This document shows, piece by piece, positions 58,748 to 64,000 of a stretch of DNA of 64,000 bases. The DNA lies in assembly GCA_009746045.1 (NCBI GenBank), contig RPFO01000333.1, positions 230,242 to 294,241 of the forward strand, given 5' to 3'. The notes under the pieces are model-generated. The model was not told the DNA's origin and made no database searches. It worked only from the letters and a program-made list of their open reading frames with translations. Both the position numbers and the translations under genes were made by a program. Position 1 is the first letter of the stretch; each line of letters begins with the position of its first letter. Origin of the DNA: Mesostigma viride. Lineage: Eukaryota > Streptophyta > Mesostigmatophyceae > Mesostigmatales > Mesostigmataceae.

Positions 58748-59984
58748 TTGAAATCGCTGGGCACCGTTGCGTTAAGACGGTGGCAGCGGCTTGGTGTCCA
58801 TGTTCGCCTTCCCGCGACTAGGCTTCACGAGGGTGGTCCCCGCGAATGAGACAAGGGGGGGGGGGTTCTGACATGGTCATGTTCCTATGGAAGACATCGA
58901 TCCGTTGCCACGTCCCGGCTCCGGCTGCAACCCTGGCTGTTGCGTTGAAACTAGTCGCTGTGCTCCGGACATGGATGTACCACAGTACGTGCTGACGAGA
59001 TGACCCCTAGGACAGGCTACCGACGATTTTTTGCGGATGGCTGCCCGTGGTCTGTCACCGCGCCTTCAAACCAGGCCATGTTGATGCATCAGTTATCGGA
59101 ACATTCGTTCTGGGTGAGGTGTGGTTTAGCCCCGGCCAGATTCCTTGGATGATATCTTTTCTCGCGGGTATCCCTGGAATGGTCCAAGCATGGCAAAGTT
59201 TTCGCGCACCATATCGACACAGTTTCGATCCTGTTGTTTGGAAGACATCTTGGCCACACCAGCTACAGAGGTTCCCACTAACCTCACAACGGTGTTACGT
59301 GTGTACAACCTCCACGAAGTTATTTGGCCCCTGCCTCAGCCCCAGCGCTGAAACAGGGCACATGCTTCCTACAATGGGCTCCAACTACTCATGCTTGGAT
59401 CTGACAATGCAGCATTGAACGGGACTTCCAGACGCCGCAAAACCTATGAATATACAATTGCCGTGCAGACCTTACAAGAAAGGCTAGTTATGGCCGATAC
59501 ATTATGAGTTTCAAACATGCATACAAATGCAGATGGTGCAAAAATGCGAAAGCCTCCTTGTTCATAGCGCCCGCCGCATTAATTCGTTTTAAATCAGTTG
59601 TGTTGGCCAACATATACCATTGCTGATTGCATGTCATTTCAGACTTAATGGACTATGAGGCGACGGGCCGGCCATGCACACATGCATGTCATGCGCATAA
59701 AGCATTAATTAATCAATTAATTAATTAATTAAACTCGTGCTCCCGTTGGGGAGTCACGGAGCACCGAAGTGCTTTTAATCCCTGTGTGTACATGCACAAC
59801 GGGAGAAAGGGCAGAGCCCCCAATCTCCTTCATGCCTAAGGCATGCCACAGCTGCATTCGGGCACGCTAGCTAAACGGACACGCTAACGATCCGGCAATC
59901 TGTGGGTGCAATAAGACCCATGTGAGCCGGCATGGCATAGCAAGGAATGTGGGCGAGTAATATAAGCATGCCACGGAGTACTGT
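58748..59984 (+). other. 3' UTR of SSU72 and intergenic sequence
   Basis: Contains a 123-codon open frame at 59047-59418 with no recognisable domain, which I do not support as a gene. A TTAATTAATCAATTAATTAATTAA tract lies near 59705-59732. A poly(A) site could not be fixed. Confidence 0.5.
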
Positions 59985-60074
59985 GAATGAACGAACGAAC
60001 GAACGAACGAACGAACGAACGAACGAACGAACGAACGAACGAACGAACGAACGAACGAACGAACGAACGAACGA

Positions 60075-60105
<31 letters not shown>

Positions 60106-60554
60106 AGCGAGCGAACGAACGAACGAACGAACGAACGAACGAACGAACGAACGAACGAACGAACGAACGAACGAACGAACGAACGAACGAACGAACGAAC
60201 GAACGAACGAACGAACGAACGAACGAACGAACGAACGAACGAACGAACGAACGAACGAACGAACGAACGAACGAACGAACGAACGAACGAACGAACGAAC
60301 GAACGAACGAACGAACGAACGAACGAACGAACGAACGAACGAACGAACGAACGAACGAACGAACGAACGAACGAACGAACGAACGAACGAACGAACGAAC
60401 GAACGAACGAACGAACGAACGAACGAACGAACGAACGAACGAACGAACGAACGAACGAACGAACGAACGAACGAACGAACGAACGAACGAACGAACGAAC
60501 GAACGAACGAACGAACGAACGAACGAACGAACGAACGAACGAACGAACGAACGA

Positions 60555-60585
<31 letters not shown>

Positions 60586-61112
60586 AGCGAGCGAGCGAGC
60601 GAACGAACGAACGAACGAACGAACGAACGAACGAACGAACGAACGAACGAACGAACGAACGAACGAACGAACGAACGAACGAACGAACGAACGAACGAAC
60701 GAACGAACGAACGAACGAACGAACGAACGAACGAACGAACGAACGAACGAACGAACGAACGAACGAACGAACGAACGAACGAACGAACGAACGAACGAAC
60801 GAACGAACGAACGAACGAACGAACGAACGAACGAACGAACGAACGAACGAACGAACGAACGAACGAACGAACGAACGAACGAACGAACGAACGAACGAAC
60901 GAACGAACGAACGAACGAACGAACGAACGAACGAACGAACGAACGAACGAACGAACGAACGAACGAACGAACGAACGAACGAACGAACGAACGAACGAAC
61001 GAACGAACGAACGAACGAACGAACGAACGAACGAACGAACGAACGAACGAACGAACGAACGAACGAAGGAACGAACGAACGAACGAAGGAACGAAGGAAC
61101 GAACGAACGAAG
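59985..61112 (+). repeat. GAAC tetranucleotide microsatellite, about 1.1 kb
   Basis: About 280 copies of GAAC (CGAA). GAGC variants occur in two clusters, three near 60101 and five near 60581. The last 60 bp are mixed with GAAGGAAC variants before the switch to GACC. It has no stop codon in any frame, hence spurious ORFs of over 500 codons. Confidence 0.99.
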
Positions 61113-61460
61113 GAAGAAACGACCGACCGACCGACCGACCGACCGACCGACCGACCGACCGACCGACTGACCGACCGACCGACCGACCGACCGACCGACC
61201 GACCGACCGACCGACCGACGGAACGACCGACCGACCGACCGACCGACCGACCGACCGACCGACCGACCGACCGACCGACCGACCGACCGACCGACCGACC
61301 GACCGACCGACCGACCGACCGACCGACCGACCGACCGACCGACCGACCGACCGACCGACCGACCGACCGACCGACCGACCGACCGACCGACCGACCGACC
61401 GAACGCGAACGAACGGACGGGCGGACGGACGGACGGACGGACAAACGAACGAACGCGTGC
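61113..61460 (+). repeat. GACC tetranucleotide microsatellite, about 0.3 kb
   Basis: About 70 copies of GACC with single GACT (61166) and GACGGAAC (61216) interruptions, then a short GGAC run (61414-61440) before unique sequence. Confidence 0.98.
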
Positions 61461-61747
61461 AATCGCCATGCATGTCTGAGCCAATGATGTCTTTGCGTGC
61501 TCGATCCGTGCCCTCAACGTACGGGAGCTAGTGCATGACTACTAATTAGTATTTATAGCTCTGTCACGTACCGCAGTGAATGCAACGCTCGAGTCAATTT
61601 TGTGTCTATGCATTTATAAATAAATTGTTTTCCATGTGTCCGCGTGGAACCTGATCCATTGCGAGATCACCGGGCCGAGAGCTAGCATGACTTCAGTGGA
61701 ACTAACAATGTCCACATGCCCCATGAACTATACATACCGCAGATGGA
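61461..61747. other. Intergenic sequence downstream of the TFIIIC gene
   Basis: Unique sequence of mixed composition between the microsatellite and the minus-strand stop at 61748. It should contain the 3' UTR of that gene; no firm poly(A) signal was recognised. Confidence 0.4.
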
Positions 61748-64000
61748 TCACACGACAATGAACTTGTCGACAATGTGACGTGCCAAGTTTACAGCTCCAC
61801 TCTCCACATATATGAGTGAGAGGTTGTGGGCCGCCTCCCTCCTTATATCGTACAGCTCTTCTTCCTCCGCGATCGCCTGAGGTGACCGCGCCCGGACCTG
61901 TGCCGGCGTATGGATGTCCGTGCTGAGCACGCGCTCGTAGTATGGCACCGCCAGGTGGACCAGACCCAGCTGGTGGTAGGCGCGGCCCAGGTTGTACCAA
62001 ACCTCCTGGCAGGGGCCCCGCAGCTCCTCATAACGGTAGAAGAAGGCAAAAGCCTGCAGCACTTCGCGGTGGCGGTTGCGAACGCCCCGGCTCATGGCTG
62101 CCGAGAGATACATGACCGCTGGCATTGGCCCGTCCGACGAGGCAGGGGCCCATAGGACATCCAGCACACCGTATGGGCTTTGGGTTGTCAGACATGTCGT
62201 GGTGGCTGGTGCAAGGCTCACTGCCACAGCTCACAACAAAGATATCTGGCTAGCCTGCTTGTGCGGACGGCTTGGTGCGCTGGGGAAGCGGTCACTGAAT
62301 GGCTGAAGAGAGGGTGCGCAGACCGTCCCACAAAGGACACCGGCATCTACACAAAAACATTCTGGCAAATCTACAATAAACACAGGTGATGTGTCTTACG
62401 ACTGAGGACATGGCTGACTAAGGACATCATTTCCAAGCAACCATAGAAGCAATACTACTAGACGGGTATTGCTACATATACTCCCAACGGAGTTATGTTC
62501 TTCAACCATAGAAGCAATTCTAGAAGTGCCAGCTGGTTACAGGTGATGTACGGGGCATGCCCTGGGATACAGGGCTACCCCTTGCAACTGCCTGCCTGGC
62601 ACCCATGGGGTGACGGCCACCGCCATGCACAAGACCAAGACTAACTGAAAGGGAGAACACATCCACATACGACCTAACTGCGGTGCCTGCCAACCTAGGC
62701 AGCTGTCTGTCGCCCAACATCAAAAGCCTAGCTTACTCCTGCCAATCACACAGCGTAGGACCCGGAAGCCTGACACACCACCCCCAACAAGCACGTCGGC
62801 AGCAGCGGCATGCATGCATGAGTGGCAGCGCTCACCCAAGAAAAGGGGGACCAGCGGCTGGCGCCAGGTGGCAGCGTCCGGCACCCCCGCGTACACCATC
62901 TCTGCCTGTGCGACGCCGCAGGCTTCCGTGATCAGCCTGTTCAGGCCCAGCATGAGGCGCGCACAGCCGCTGGCCGGTCGCTGGGAGACCAGCCGCTGTA
63001 AGAGATGCCCCACCGACAGGGAGGCGTACTTGAGCCTGTGGTTGTTGTTGTTGTTGTTGTTGTTGTGGTTGTGGTTGTGGTTGTGGTTGTGGTTGTGGTT
63101 GTGGTTGTGGTTGTGGTTGTGGTTGTGGTTGTGGTTGTGGTTGTGGATGTGGTTGTGGTGGTGGTGGTGGTGGTGGTGGTGGTGGTGGTGGTGGTGGTGG
63201 TGGTGGTGGTGGTGGTGGTGGTGGTGGTGGTGGTGGTGGTGGTGGTGGTGGTGGTGGTGGTGGTGGTGGTGGCGGTGGTGGTGGTGTGTGTGTGTGGGGG
63301 CATCATGAGACAAAGCACCGTGCACACAACGCCGTGTTCGCGCAGGAGACGAGAGAACCAAACAAGGGGAGTGAGTGCAGCATCGAGGGTTGTCAGCAGG
63401 TTGGTTTGTTTTGGGAACTACACAATAGTGCTGGCGAATGGTCAACGTCGACAATGTCAAAGGAAATCAAAGGTGTTTTCACACACAGGTGAGGTATGGA
63501 GCCACCACAGCACACGGCAGACGTGTCGGTCCCTATAACACCCGAGTGGTCATGGGCTCCTGATGCCATGCCCCGCAGAAATGACGCGGAGCGTCTTATG
63601 GGGGGGAAGAGCCCTCTCCCTGGTCCATGGCACCGCTCATGTCCGAACAGCTGAAACTAAACGCCAACGCCAGCTACCCCCCAACTACCTTCCCCACAAT
63701 CCCCTTCCCCCCCAACCCCACCCACCCCTCACTGCAATGTCCACACATCTCGCATCGCGCACCATGACGGCCTGCCCCCAGACCACCCAGGCGCGCGCTC
63801 TCCCTCACCGTGACAGGAGGCAGTTGAAGAGGTTCCAGCTGGCCCAGCGGTCGGGGTGCTCACGCAGCAGCAGCTGCCGCAGGTGCTGCATGGCCAGCGG
63901 CGGGCGACCATACTTGAGGCCAACACCTGCATCGGGGCAGGCGGGGCGTGGGGGCGGGCGAGGCGAGAGGGGGTGGGTAGGGGATGGCGGGGGCAAGCGT
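61748..64000 (-). CDS. GTF3C3: TFIIIC TPR subunit (GTF3C3/TFC4 type), C-terminal part, cut by window edge
   Basis: The last exon, 61748-62118 on the minus strand, begins after a TGCCAG acceptor. It encodes SRGVRNRH..VLQAFAFFYRYEELRGPCQEVWYNLGR (broken here), then HQLGLVHLAV and DIRREAAHNLSLIY. This matches in order the end of human GTF3C3 (RGPCQE, YNLGR, HQLGL.HLA, LRR..AYNLSLIY). It carries TPR repeats. An upstream exon at 63809-63926 (GCAG acceptor, GTGAGG donor, phase 1 to 2) encodes AMQHLRQLLLREH..RWASWNLFN, matching the WN(L/I)FN region of the same protein. Exons between 62119 and 63808 are not resolved; an open block near 62850-62996 after a TTACAG acceptor is a weak candidate. The product is a subunit of the Pol III factor that binds tRNA gene promoters. 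Convergent with SSU72. Confidence 0.85.
63036..63292 (+). repeat. TTGTGG and TGG microsatellites in a TFIIIC intron
   Basis: TTG repeats, then about 15 TTGTGG repeats (63055-63155), then about 40 TGG repeats (63157-63290), with a short GTGTGT run at the end. Probably intronic in the minus-strand gene, since adjoining exons lie on both sides. Confidence 0.95.

Noticed and set aside
59047-59418. 123-codon ORF downstream of SSU72
   Set aside because: No domain, ordinary length for chance in this composition, and it lies where the 3' UTR is expected.
59871-61531. ORFs over 500 codons in the GAAC/GACC tract
   Set aside because: Tetranucleotide repeats without stop codons give open frames in every frame; composition is RSFV or NERT repeats only.

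Overview
The window is eukaryotic nuclear DNA, most likely from a green alga. The support is GT-AG introns, two intron-bearing housekeeping genes at the right end (SSU72 and a TFIIIC TPR subunit), a Replitron-like HUH transposon gene, and very heavy G/C-rich minisatellite load. The species cannot be named from the sequence.

Layout. (1) Positions 1-30.5 kb are a tandem array of long satellite units, about 3.2-4 kb in basic form. Each has a G/C-rich head ending in a hairpin, a CCAAT/TATA-like block, a 1.5-kb body, a minisatellite of about 29-30 bp per copy, and a conserved tail. One unit has an internal 2,547-bp duplication. One is only a head. One has its body replaced by 4.7 kb of an unrelated multi-exon, probably membrane-protein gene (20.2-24.95 kb). 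(2) Positions 30.5-34.2 kb are a strongly diverged member of the same family, with CAGC-type microsatellites in place of the minisatellite. (3) Positions 34.3-53.9 kb are an island of nested transposable elements: a LINE 3' relic; several copies of a short inverted-repeat element (here called the T element); a 5.2-kb APE-type LINE with an 11-bp target-site duplication inside one T element; a cluster of three truncated copies of a second LINE forming a palindrome of about 1.8 kb; and a Replitron-like element whose HUH endonuclease gene is split by a 3.4-kb DDE transposon. (4) Positions 54.9-64 kb are host genes: SSU72 on the plus strand (3 exons, with minisatellites in intron 2) and, convergent with it, the 3' part of a GTF3C3/TFC4-type TFIIIC gene on the minus strand. 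They are separated by a 1.4-kb GAAC/GACC microsatellite.

Points most worth checking: the interrupted HUH gene, including an intron whose phase joins a zinc finger to the HUH domain; the consistent pattern that every transposon frame break resolved here is a single missing base, in six of eight cases in a run of four or more identical bases, which suggests sequence errors rather than decay; the tandemly duplicated exons in the gene lodged in the satellite array; and the diverged satellite unit, which shows which blocks of the satellite are conserved.
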